DNA of 64,000 bases from Ipomoea triloba. Taxonomy: Eukaryota > Streptophyta > Magnoliopsida > Solanales > Convolvulaceae. Made by a program: the position numbers and the translations under genes. The stretch is from assembly GCF_003576645.1 (NCBI RefSeq), contig NC_044917.1:5264618-5328617 (forward strand), read 5' to 3'. Below, piece by piece: positions 45,066 through 54,819 of this stretch. The notes below the pieces were generated by a model, which was given only the letters and a program-made list of their open reading frames with translations, searched no databases and was not told where the DNA came from. Within the stretch, counting starts at the first letter, position 1; each line of letters opens with the position of its first letter.

Positions 45066-45825
45066 CTGCTGTGAGGAAGGAAATTTCAGATGAAACTGAT
45101 TGTGAGACAGGCCGTACTAAAGCAATCTCAAGTGTTCCTATTTATCTCAGTATATATTCTCCTAATGGTATGATCTTTTGCTCTATTTTTGAGTTGGCAC
45201 AATTCAATTGCCATCTAATGCTTTGCATTCAAGTTAACCAAATTTCTTTACTCTTGGCTTCATTTTTTTATGTATCGATTGCGGAGTTGGCTAATCTGCT
45301 TTTTAGTTCTACCTCTGTCTCTCTTTGAAATGAAATTGATCAAGTTTTAATTGTTATGGAGTATAATGTGATGTGATGAGCTTACTGTTTTGTTATTCTT
45401 ACTTTTCTATTTTGGCAGTTGTGAACTTGACATTGATTGATCTTCCTGGACTTACTAAAGTTGCTGTCTGTGAGTTTAGAGTTTTCCTCCTATTTGCTTC
45501 AAATATTGGAGTGTGTTTTCAGTTTTATTTCTTTTTTCTAAATATTTGGCCTTTCTTTATTCATTGAACTATTATAGAGGGTCAACCAGAAAGCATTGTT
45601 CATGACATTGAAAACATGGTTCGCTCTTACATTGAGAAGGTATATTTATGTTGTTTAAATATTTTCCTGAAATTATTATTATTATTATTATTTGGTTTCT
45701 TCTTATTTGTTTGGAAACACAAACACTACTACATGTTAGTAGGATATTCAATTTCTTTTCCTCTCTGACATTGCAGCCTAATTCTATTTTCTTGCAATTT
45801 CTCCTGCCAACCAAGATTATGTAAT
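45066..45825 (+). pseudogene. Captured fragment of dynamin-related protein (DRP1-type GTPase)
   Basis: Four consecutive exons with their introns. 45066-45167 reads [17 protein letters not shown] and [12 protein letters not shown]. 45419-45469 reads VNLTLIDLPGLTKVAV, which holds the G3 motif DLPG. 45578-45639 reads GQPESIVHDIENMVRSYIEK. From 45777 the expected continuation into SPANQD is present but frameshifted, then lost in AT repeats. This corresponds to the N-terminal GTPase region of plant DRP1/phragmoplastin (membrane scission, cell plate formation). The P-loop exon and everything after this segment are absent, so it cannot make an active GTPase. Splice sites are mostly kept, and one donor-side base is altered at exon 2. 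Confidence 0.88.
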
Positions 45826-45983
45826 ATATATATATAGCGGAAAGGCATTTATAGGTGTAGTGTATGTGTTATTTTGTACTAGTGCGTTGACAATATATAT
45901 CTACTGCTAATCACCTAGTCTTGTAATTTCGTGTTATTACCGATATTGTTAACTTTACAGGTGAATTTGATTTTTGTATGTAG

Positions 45984-46068
45984 GTTCCAATAATGGTTGT
46001 TATGAAGGCCATGGGAATGGAGAGTGATCAAGAGGTTGTGCAGATGGTTGGAAGAGATGCTCGGATCG
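45984..46068 (+). pseudogene. Captured exon of RNA polymerase III subunit 2
   Basis: One exon with AG and GT borders reading VPIMVVMKAMGMESDQEVVQ then MVGRDARI. This matches the conserved segment of the second largest RNA polymerase III subunit (RPC2/NRPC2), which in intact form has IP(V/I)xxxxKAMGxESDQE. Only this exon is present, 160 bp after the DRP1 fragment and in the same orientation. It shows that the CACTA element collected pieces from at least two unlinked genes. Confidence 0.82.
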
Positions 46069-46559
46069 GTATAGTGCTCTGTTTTTGCCTTCCATTGGGA
46101 TAACACAAATCACAAATAAATGCTCCGGATGAAGCTAATGATTCGTGAGCACAATAAACCCATAATTTACTCTTTATGTTAAGATAGTGTTTTCAAAATT
46201 CTTGCTTTTGTGTTAGATGTGTCATCTGTGGATTGACTTTGCTTTTGTCAAGGAACAGAAAATGTGAGAATCAATAATTTATATAGCTATATGTATTTTT
46301 TTTTTGTATTGTAGTGTATTTTGATATAGTTTGGGTATTTTAGTTTTCTTCGTATATTAGAGAGTATATATATATAATTTGTTTTTTAAAAACGTATGAC
46401 TTTCCGCTACACCTGCTCGAGCGGGTGTAGCGGAAAGTTAAGGACTTTTAGTGTCACCTCCATACGCTACACCTGTACAGGTGTAGCGAAAACACTTTTA
46501 CAGGTGTAGCGTATGTGCTTTTTTGTACTAGTGTATACTAGTACTACTTATTTTACTAT

Positions 46560-46560
<1 letters not shown>

Positions 46561-46601
<41 letters not shown>
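46561..46601. repeat. (TA)n(CA)n microsatellite
   Basis: About 20 bp TA followed by about 20 bp CA, just outside the CACTA right end and inside the hAT-like element. Confidence 0.93.
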
Positions 46602-46785
46602 TGGTGGGCGGGTGGGGTGCTAGGCGGGTTTTGAACATAAAACCCGAATCCAACCCGACCCACCGCTGGTTTACATTTTTAAGATCTACCCCCGACCCAC
46701 CACCCACTATCACCAAAAAAAATCCGATCCATGCGGGATGAATTCGGGTGATTATCCGCGGGGCGGTTTGAAATTGCCATCCCTA

Positions 46786-46996
46786 TTCAAAATAGCGTAC
46801 ACATTACCTTCAACACTCGTACACCTGCAGTTATGAGACCTGCATTATTGAGGCGGATTAAAAACACGTGCAATAATTCACCGTTGTGCAGGTTAAATAG
46901 ATAGTGAGGGTGGTGGGTTCATTGTGACTCAAAAAGAAATAAATAAAGATGCACCCATTAAATTCACAATAGCATACAGTACCTCAACACTCGCAC
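46786..46996 (+). repeat. Remnant of a BAHD upstream region
   Basis: GAGACCTGCATTATTGAGGCGG through GTTGTGCAGGTTAAATAGAT matches the 150 bp before the BAHD2 start (49315-49385) and before the BAHD3 start (62705-62770). No BAHD coding sequence follows. 46925-46990 then repeats CTCAAAAAGAAATAAATAAAGATGCACCCATTAAATTC, as at 42570-42600. Confidence 0.75.
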
Positions 46997-47301
46997 GTTG
47001 TTATGCCATGGACCTGGCCATGTCGATGGTCACAATTTTATAACTATGTTTACAATTTTAAATTTCAATATACAAAATTACATTACTCAATATTAATAAA
47101 TTTTGAACTCTATACTCATAATTTAATAGCTCTATATTTAACAATATAACACAATTTTTGAATCTATATAACAAAATTGTAAATATTGAGTAATGTAATT
47201 TTATATATTGAGATATAAAATTATGAATATAGAGTTCTAAAAATGTGAAAGTGGACTTGGGTCCATATTACAAGGTGACCCAAGTCCATAGCATAATTTG
47301 C
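46997..47301. mobile_element. Palindrome-ended Mutator-like MITE, copy E
   Basis: Left end GTTGTTATGCCATGGACCTGG; right end GACCCAAGTCCATAGCATAATTTGC. The interior folds back on ACAATTTTATAACTA/TTATGAATATAGAGTTC words, as in copy C. It sits in BAHD-flank DNA, and the sequence after it (GAGACCTGCATTATTGAGG) resumes the host copy. No clear target duplication; about 14 host bases seem lost. Confidence 0.7.
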
Positions 47302-48277
47302 GAGACCTGCATTATTGAGGTAATTTATATCGTGGATCAGGATGCACAATGCAGTGTGCATCTCGTACCAAAAATGTTAGGAGATCAGTTCTGTATATTC
47401 TAGGTAATCGTTCGGTGTATTTTAGACAATCATTCTGTGTATTCTAGGCAACCGTTCTGTGTATTCATGTTAGTAACACATGTTGTGATGTGTTTGTGTA
47501 TTTTGTGTCAATATTTTGTGTATTCATGTTATTAACACAAGTTCTGATGTGTTTGTGCATTCGAATGCTAGAAGGATTAGTTCTGTGTATTTTGTGTCAA
47601 TATTCTGTGTATTTTAGACAAATGTTCTGTGTATTATAGATAAGGATTATTCCCTGAAGTCATTCGCCCTTTGAGTGGTATTACATAGAGTTGTAGCCCT
47701 TTGAGTCTTCTTTCCAATGGCACAAGATCAGAATCACTCAATTTGGATATTTCTAGACCGAGATATTGTCTAAATACCGAAAAGTGACTGATCTATGTAA
47801 GACTTTCAGATTTTTTGGCACTTGTTCCACTTTTTCCTTGGTTTAATTCGTCAATATGATCAAAACCTTTGAAAATACCACTTTTAGGCTCCCTTGGAAG
47901 TGTTGCATCCATCCCAATAGTTTCTCCTTGGCTCCCATTGACTCCAAATGCATCCAAAATGTTCATTTTGACTCTAGTTCCCTCCAAAATGCATGAAAAT
48001 ATTCATCTTTGCTTCCAAATCCAAACTCCTTGCAAAATAATACAATTTAGTCATAATCTCATTGAATTTGGAATAATCAATAAGCAAAATGGCTTAGTGA
48101 AAGGGTGAAAAATATAAACAAATAAGCACTTATTAGCGGCGGATCGAGATCTTTACCAATTGTTCAGCCTTGTACTTTAGGTTTTAGAAAAAGGATCTTC
48201 CATAGGGTTCTTGGAGCAACTTGACACATTGATCTAAGGATCCTAGGGGGATTCCAACTTACAATTATGAAGATTTG
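47302..48277. other. Repeat-derived intergenic DNA
   Basis: 47335-47640 has a hairpin (ATGCACAATGCAGTGTGCAT) followed by an irregular series of TTCTGTGTATT units. Its architecture is like the palindrome-ended MITEs but the sequence is different. 47640-48277 shows no gene or recognised element; short degenerate words CCAAAATG/ATCCAAAAT recur. Confidence 0.4.
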
Positions 48278-48792
48278 CTTGAATATTGAAGATTGTGCTT
48301 TCAAAGCTAAGTGTTCATTTCAATTGCAATTTACTTCTCATATTCAAATGCTTCAATTGATACTTCATCTTAGCTATTCAATTGTGACAATGTCTAGCTA
48401 ATTCTTAGGAAATTAGGATTAGGTTTACTTGCTAGGATGCTAGAATTTTTATTTTTTTTTTGCAATTAGGAAGTGAATTGATGTATTGATTTGATTCTTG
48501 TTGAAAGTAGACATTGTATAGATTATTGTAGGGTGATGGCCGCATCTTTCTCCCCACTTGCAATTTCCACCTTGCAATAAACATGACAACATTTTTTTTT
48601 ATAACAATAACTCTAATCAAGTTGACCATGTGTTTGACTTAGTAACCACAGGATTACAAGTTTACTTCATATAATCTATTGGTCTTCTTTGCTTGAGTCC
48701 GTCAGCTATGGATATTCTAGATTGATTTACGTGACCGTTTGTTGGGTAGGTAAATTTATCGAGCATACACAATTGGATAGTAATTAAGAAAT
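48278..48792 (+). repeat. BAHD upstream segmental duplication
   Basis: Matches 41990-42560 over the whole stretch (GAAGATTGTGCTTTCAAAGCTAA ... TAGATTATTG ... ACACAATTGGATA) with scattered substitutions. Together with the BAHD gene it was part of the duplicated unit. Confidence 0.8.
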
Positions 48793-49243
48793 GGCAAAAA
48801 CTTGTGTGAGACCGTCTCAACATGAGACGGGTCGGGTCGGGTCAAGATGCAAATGTAACACTTATATGCACAAATGTCATACTTATATGCTCAAATGTAA
48901 TACTAATCAGGAATAAAATTTTTGTTACTTATTAGGGTAAATGCAATACTTTTAAGGGAAAATACAACACTTTTACATTTCGATTTAAAAGTATTACATT
49001 TTTCCTCAAAAGTATTATATTTACCCTTATAAGTGAGAGGCACTTGTCAACATTACTTATTATGAAAAATGTATTACTTTTTCTCTTATAAGTAACAAAA
49101 ATTGTATTTTTAATTAGTGTTATATTTGAGCATATAAGTGTGAGATTTGCACATATAAGTATGACATTTGCATGGTACTTTGACCCGACCCGATCCGTCT
49201 CACGAATAAGGATCCGTGAGGCGGTCTCACACAAGTGTGACTC
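48793..49243. mobile_element. Foldback MITE, complete copy
   Basis: Perfect 9-bp duplication TTAAGAAAT at 48784-48792 and 49244-49252. The inverted ends share ACTTGTGTGAGACCG. Inside them, GACGGGTCGGGTCGGGTCA and TGACCCGACCCGATCCGTC are also inverted. The core is a fold-back of TAATACTTTTAAGG/AAAAGTATTAC words. The 9-bp duplication points to the Mutator superfamily. Copies: 1-418, and fragments near 484, 6056 and 25050. Confidence 0.85.
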
Positions 49244-49828
49244 TTAAGAAATAAGCCATTAAATTCAAAATAGCACACACATTAATTAGTCTCAACACTG
49301 TTACACCTACAATTAAGAGACCTGGTGCATTATTGAGGCGCATGCAATAACTCACCGTCACCCTTGTGCAGGTTAAATGGATTCTCTTAGCTTGGTTGGG
49401 ACGTAGGAGTTAGTTGAATCGGAAATGGGAGAAGTTGAAGTGATATCCAGATGCTTTGTTGGAGCTGCAAATGGTGGGTCAAGAAGAGTTGAGTTAACAC
49501 CATGGGATCTGCAGTTCCTTCAATTTGGCCCCATCCAGAAAGGCCTCCTCTTCTACAAGCCGCCCACCCTTCAATTCTTGAATTTGATTCATCACTTGAA
49601 AACCACTCTCTCTTCCACCCTAGATTTCTTTCCTCCGCTTGCGGGCCGCGTTGGCATGGTGATGAGCGGCGAGGATAATAGCTGCAGTTTTTATGTGGAT
49701 TGCAATAACGGCGGTGCCGAGTTTGTAGAAGCCAAGGCTAGTGGCGTGACGGTGGGCGCAATTCTTGATCAGTCCAACATTAATGTGCCGCAGATACTCC
49801 GCTCTTTCTTCACCCTCAATGGCGTTCT

Positions 49829-49977
49829 TATTAGGACTCTACATAATAGAGTCATACTATAAGTCTCAGTCCTAGTTTACTTATGATTCTCAGTCCTAGT
49901 TTACTTATGATTCTCTTGTATATATACTCTTGTATTCCTACAGTTATATTCAGTGAACTCTAATACAAACATAATTG
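49829..49977 (+). repeat. 5' LTR of the BAHD2 copia family 1 insertion, truncated
   Basis: Matches the 157-bp LTR but stops at CATAATTG, 8 bp short, and continues directly with AAACAGTCAAGTGTGCAG from the reverse transcriptase region. ATTG is common to both sides of the break, as in a microhomology deletion. Confidence 0.88.
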
Positions 49978-50072
49978 AAACAGTCAAGTGTGCAGATGGA
50001 GTGTTGCTTTCTCAACGCAGGTATATGACGGACATACTTAAACGAGCTGGTATGACAGACTGCAAACCTGTG

Positions 50073-51763
50073 GATGTTGTGCACCAGGAACAAGAAGTTC
50101 CTTCGCAGGTTCCAGTTGATCTTCCGAGAAGGTCTGATAGGGAACGGAGACCATCTACTCGTTATTCTCCCAGTCAGTATGTGCTTTTGACTGACGGGGG
50201 AGAACCTGAGTCTTATGAAGAAGCTATGGAGAGTGAGCAAAAGGGCAATGGCTTGAGGCTATGCAGGATGAGATGAACTCCTTATATGCAAATGATACCT
50301 TTGAGTTGGTGAGGGCACCAAAGAACAGGAAAGCTTTGAAAAACAGGTGGTCTACAGAGTGAAACATGAAGAGGGCACTTCAGTTCCACGGTTCAAAGCT
50401 AGATTGGTGGTGAAGGGTTTCAGCCAGAAGAAAGGTATTGATTTTGATGAGATTTTCTCTCCTGTTGTGAAATTCTCTTCCATCAGAGTTGTGTTGGGAC
50501 TAGCAGCTCGTTTGGATATAGAAATTGAGCAGATGGATGTGAAGACAGCTTTCTCTCCATGGTGATTTGGATGAGGAGATATATATGGAGCAGCCTGAGG
50601 GTTTCAAGGTCAAAGGAAAAGAGATTATGTTTGCAGATTGAAAAGAGTTTGTATGGTTTGAAGCAAGCTCCGAGGCAGTGGTACAAAAAGTTTACTTCTG
50701 TTATGAGTAAGCATGGGTACAAGAAGACTTCTTCAGACCACTGTGTTTTTGTGAACAGGTATTCTGATGATGACTTTGTTATACTGCTGCTTTATGTTGA
50801 TGATATGTTGATTGTTGGTCGCAATACCTCAAGAATTCAAGAGTTGAAACAAGAGTTGAGTAAGTCCTTTTCTATGAAGGACATGGGGCCAGCAAAGCAA
50901 ATTCTTGGGATGAAGATCATCCGTGACAGGCAGAACAAGAAGTTGTGGTTATCTCAAGAGAAATACATTGAGAAAGTTTTGAGAGATTTATATGAATGGG
51001 GCTAAACCAGTCAGTACACCTCTTGATATGCATTTCAAGTTGTGCAAGAAGCAATGTGCTTCTAGTGAGAAAGACAAGGAAGAAATGCAAAGAGTTCCTT
51101 ATTCTTCAGCTGTTGGTAGTTTGATGTATGCCATGGTATGTACGAGACCAGATATTGCTCATGCAGTGGGTGTTGTTAGCAGATTTCTCTCAAATCCAGG
51201 GAGAGAGAACATTGGGATGCTGTTAAGTGGATTCTAAGATATCTTCGGGGTACTTCAAGTTTGAGTTTGTGTTTTGGTATAGGAAACCTATTCTTACCGG
51301 GTACACTGATTCAGATATGGCCGGAGACATTGACACCAGGAAATCTACTTCAGGTTATTTGATTACCTATGCAGGGGGAGCAGTTTCATGGCAATCAAGG
51401 TTGCAAAAGTGTGTTGCTTTGTCTACCACTGAAGCTGAGTTCATAGCATCTGTTGAGGCCAGTAAAGAAATGCTATGGATGAAGAAGTTTCTCCAGGAGC
51501 TCGGGTTTGTTCAAGACAGGTATGTGCTCTATTGTGATAGTCAGAGTGCAGTTCATCTTGCAAAGAATTCTACGTTTCATTACAGGTCAAAACATATTGA
51601 CACGAGATATCATTGGATTAGAGATATCTTGGAATGCAAGATGCTTGAACTTGAAAAGATTCATACTGATGATAATGGGTCAGACATGATGACTAAAGCT
51701 TTGCCAAGAGGGAAGTTTGAGGTTTGTTGCTCTATCGCTGGGATGGCGATGTCTTCCACATAG
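50073..51763 (+). pseudogene. Copia family 2 pol fragment (reverse transcriptase, RNase H)
   Basis: Starts at VVHQEQEVPSQVPVDLPRR of the family 2 polyprotein. RT blocks follow: RFKARLVVKGFSQKKG, EQMDVKTAF, SLYGLKQAPRQWY, LLYVDDMLIVG. RNase H blocks are SDMAGDIDTRKSTSGY, STTEAEFIA and ending MTKALPRGKF. The frame is broken at least three times by small indels (near 50270, 50555, 51000 and 51230). It is the part missing from the family 2 element at 54911-59138. Orientation is opposite to that element. Confidence 0.85.
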
Positions 51764-51778
51764 TCGGTAGGGGAGATT

Positions 51779-52555
51779 TGTTGGGTCCCTCCTATGTGCA
51801 ATAGAAAAAATAAAATAACAAAAAACACAGAGGGAATGTAAAAGGAGGATGTGACTTTGGCAGCTTGTGGGTGGCATGGGGAGTGCAATTTCCAAATTAT
51901 TCCATTTTTTTTGTTGTTGTTTATCAGTGGCAGCAGCAGAGGAGGGGAATTATTTTTTCCCATTTTCACTCTCTTTTTCGGCCAGAGAGAACACACAATG
52001 AGGCAGTAAACAGAGCAAGAAAACCATTTTCTTCTCATTCCATTCGGCAGTCTGCAGCAGAGGGAAGAAACCATTTTCTCTTCTTCATCTTGGTGCCATT
52101 TTGTCATGGAGTTTGCCTAAGCTTCTTGGGTTCATCTTAATCAATTCTTTGAGGTCAGCTTGTATTTATTCCAGGCATCTCTTTGGATAATCTCGTAATA
52201 TTTGTATTCATTTTTATCCTAGTTTTGGAGATTGAATATTTTGAGTACGAGATATTATTCCTTTTAGCCTGTGAATATTATAAGAATGTTTTGGCCTAGG
52301 AGTTGTTGTATTTGATGATTTGTGAATGTATGGCTCGTGTGGTAGCCTGAAACTTTGTACCCGAGATTTGTGATAGTGGAAATTGTTGTTGTTGGTGGCC
52401 CGTGGTTTTTCCCCGTAGGTTTTGGGGTTTTCCACGTAAATCTTGTGTTCCTTGTGTTCATATTTATTTTTGGGCTATTGTGTATTATCTCCTATTTGTG
52501 TACCGTGTCGGGTCTGTGATTTTGATTGTCACAGCAAGTGGGATTTTTCCCAACA
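51779..52555 (+). repeat. LTR of copia family 2
   Basis: 777 bp, TGTTGGGTCCC to TTCCCAACA, preceded by a polypurine-like GGTAGGGGAGATT and followed by GATTC, the complement of the GAATC duplication of the element at 54911. It therefore looks like the reverse complement of that element's host junction. Confidence 0.88.
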
Positions 52556-53653
52556 GATTCAATGTACAGGCGATGAAGTAGCCATCCAGAAGCTCAGTTA
52601 TTTGCACCCCCAACAGAGGCTTGCACATTCCGTCGCGGTTGAGAACGATGAGAACAATTATGTTTGTTTTAGAGTTCACTGAATATAACTGTAGGAATAC
52701 AAGAGTATATATACAAGAGAATCATAAGTAAACTAGGACTGAGAATCATAAGTAAACTAGGACTGAGACTATAGTATGACTCTATTATGTAGAGTCCTAA
52801 TACTCCCCCTCAAGCGGATGGTACGGAAGTAAGCCTGTAGCTTGTCACGTAAAAAGCAGAACCGGGGACCTGCGAGTGACTTGGTGAAAATATCAGCTAG
52901 CTGATCCTTAGTAGAAATAAAGTGCACCTGAATGTCTCCTGCAGCCACTCTGTCTCTCACAAAGTGATAATCAATTTCGACATGCTTTGTGCGAGCATGA
53001 AAAATAGGATTAGCACACATATAAGTAGCTCCAAGATTGTCACACCAAAGTTTGGGCACTGGAAGAGGTGAAATTCCTATTTCTCGCAGCAAAGAGAGGA
53101 TCCACAAAACTTCAGCACATACATCTGCAAGAGCCTTGTACTCTGCTTCAGTAGAAGATCGAGCAACAGTCCTTTGTTTCTTGCATACCCAGGACACTAG
53201 ATTGGTTCCAAGAAACACAGCATGCCCACTAGTAGACTTTCTATCCGTAGGACAACCAGCCCAGTCAGAATCCGAGAATGCATGAAGCTCACCTGAACTT
53301 GACTTTCTCAATCGCAGACCCAAAGACATAGTACCTTTAACATACCTTAACACACGTTTCAGTTGTTCCCAGTGTGCAGTGGTTGGAGCATGCATGTGCT
53401 GACAAAGCAGATTAACTGCAAAGGATAAATCTGGTCTCGTGATAGTTAGGTACTGTAGTGCACCTGCAATGCTTCGGTATTGCGTGAGATCATCATATGG
53501 ATCTGTACAGGTAGATATTGTCTTTGAAGTCGTAGTAGGTGTAGACACAGGTTTGCAGTCTGTCATACCAGCTCGTTTAAGTATGTCCGTCATATACCTG
53601 CGTTGAGAAAGCAACACTCCATCTGCACACTTGACTGTTTCAATTATGTTTGT
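52556..53653 (-). repeat. Inverted copy of 53822-54910 (host, LTR and RNase H)
   Basis: 52556-52646 is BAHD2 middle coding DNA inverted, 52647-52802 the family 1 LTR inverted, and 52803-53644 the RNase H/RT end inverted. It matches 53822-54910 with only a few single-base indels and shares its private variants relative to the element at 990. It ends at the N join 53654. The copied block spans a unique TE/host junction, so both arms derive from the same insertion. Confidence 0.9.
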
Positions 53654-53654
53654 N

Positions 53655-54655
53655 TTTCGTTATTTTATTATTCTCGTGGATCGGCTACTGTTTACCTGCT
53701 TGTTTATGTGGATGATATTCTTGTTATGAGCAATGAGCATGGTGCATTGGAGGCTTTGCTCTCCAAGCTCTCTAGTACTTTCAAGATTAGAGATCTTGGT
53801 GAGCCTGGGTTTTTCCTTGGGATTGAAACAGTCAAGTGTGCAGATGGAGTGTTGCTTTCTCAGCGCAGGTATATGACGGACATACTTAAACGAGCTGGTA
53901 TGACAGACTGCAAACCTGTGTCTACACCTACTACGACTTCAAAGACAATATCTACCTGTACAGATCCATATGATGATCTCACGCAATACCGAAGCATTGC
54001 AGGTGCACTACAGTACCTAACTATCACGAGACCAGATTTATCCTTTGCAGTTAATCTGCTTTGTCAGCACATGCATGCTCCAACCACTGCACACTGGGAA
54101 CAACTGAAACGTGTGTTAAGGTATGTTAAAGGTACTATGTCTTTGGGTCTGCGATTGAGAAAGTCAAGTTCAGGTGAGCTTCATGCATTCTCGGATTCTG
54201 ACTGGGCTGGTTGTCCTACGGATAGAAAGTCTACTAGTGGGCATGCTGTGTTTCTTGGAACCAATCTAGTGTCCTGGGTATGCAAGAAACAAAGGACTGT
54301 TGCTCGATCTTCTACTGAAGCAGAGTACAAGGCTCTTGCAGATGTATGTGCTGAAGTTTTGTGGATCCTCTCTTTGCTGCGAGAAATAGGAATTTCACCT
54401 CTTCCAGTGCCCAAACTTTGGTGTGACAATCTTGGAGCTACTTATATGTGTGCTAATCCTATTTTTCATGCTCGCACAAAGCATGTCGAAATTGATTATC
54501 ACTTTGTGAGAGACAGAGTGGCTGCAGGAGACATTCAGGTGCACTTTATTTCTACTAAGGATCAGCTAGCTGATATTTTCACCAAGTCACTCGCAGGTCC
54601 CCGGTTCTGCTTTTTACGTGACAAGCTACAGGCTACTTCCGTACCATCCGCTTGA
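53655..54655 (+). pseudogene. Copia family 1 pol fragment (RT end and RNase H)
   Basis: Open frame from the contig start to the normal stop. It contains VYLLVYVDDILVMSN (RT catalytic box) and the full RNase H with SSTEAEYKAL. More than 98% like 4877-5876 by eye. Truncated at the left by the N join, so gag, protease and integrase are missing here. Confidence 0.88.
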
Positions 54656-54662
54656 GGGGGAG

Positions 54663-54819
54663 TATTAGGACTCTACATAATAGAGTCATACTATAAGTCT
54701 CAGTCCTAGTTTACTTATGATTCTCAGTCCTAGTTTACTTATGATTCTCTTGTATATATACTCTTGTATTCCTACAGTTATATTCAGTGAACTCTAAAAC
54801 AAACATAATTGTTCTCATC
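54663..54819 (+). repeat. 3' LTR of the BAHD2 copia family 1 insertion
   Basis: 157 bp, TATTAGGACTC to TTCTCATC, preceded by GAGGGGGAG and followed by the GTTCT target duplication. One substitution (CTAAAACA for CTAATACA) from the truncated 5' LTR. Confidence 0.92.

Larger units (their letters stand above)
42990..46533. mobile_element. CACTA (En/Spm-like) element carrying gene fragments
   Basis: Ends CACTACTACAAAA and, inverted, CACTAGTACAAAA, with a 3-bp duplication TAT at 42987-42989 and 46534-46536. These are the CACTA hallmarks. Subterminal hairpins are typical too: at 43100-43220 repeated CTTTCCGCGGCACC / GGGTGCCGCGGAAAG, and at 46395-46520 CTTTCCGCTACACC / GGTGTAGCG. A second internal end-like sequence TTTTGTACTAGTG at about 45872-45884 suggests a nested or rearranged end. 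No transposase is visible; instead there are exon pieces of several host genes. Length 3544 bp. Confidence 0.88.
42607..46785. mobile_element. hAT-like element containing a nested CACTA element
   Basis: 8-bp duplication TTCAAAAT at 42599-42606 and 46786-46793. Ends TAGGGATGTCAAT and, inverted, TAGGGATGGCAAT. Subterminal DNA is GGGTCGGGTGTGGG / CCCGACCCACC. The paralogous DNA at 49257-49275 has the uninterrupted host sequence CCATTAAATTCAAAATAGC, an empty site that proves insertion. Without the nested CACTA element its own body is about 0.6 kb. No transposase seen. Confidence 0.8.
49829..54819 (+). mobile_element. Copia family 1 insertion in BAHD2 (rearranged or misassembled)
   Basis: Outer borders are those of the family seen at 990-6040: TATTAGGACTC at 49829 and TTCTCATC ending at 54819, with the duplication GTTCT on both sides. 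The inside is not a normal element: truncated LTR (49829-49977), an RT fragment (49978-50072), family 2 pol and LTR (50073-52555), an inverted block (52556-53653), N, then RT-RNase H and the 3' LTR. Both LTRs share the variants CATACTATAAG and TATATTCAGTG, absent from the element at 990, so they belong to one insertion. Confidence 0.85.

Noticed and set aside
53603..54655. 350-codon open frame with an early methionine at 53603
   Set aside because: The start lies across the N join in inverted LTR sequence; only the part from 53655 is genuine copia pol.
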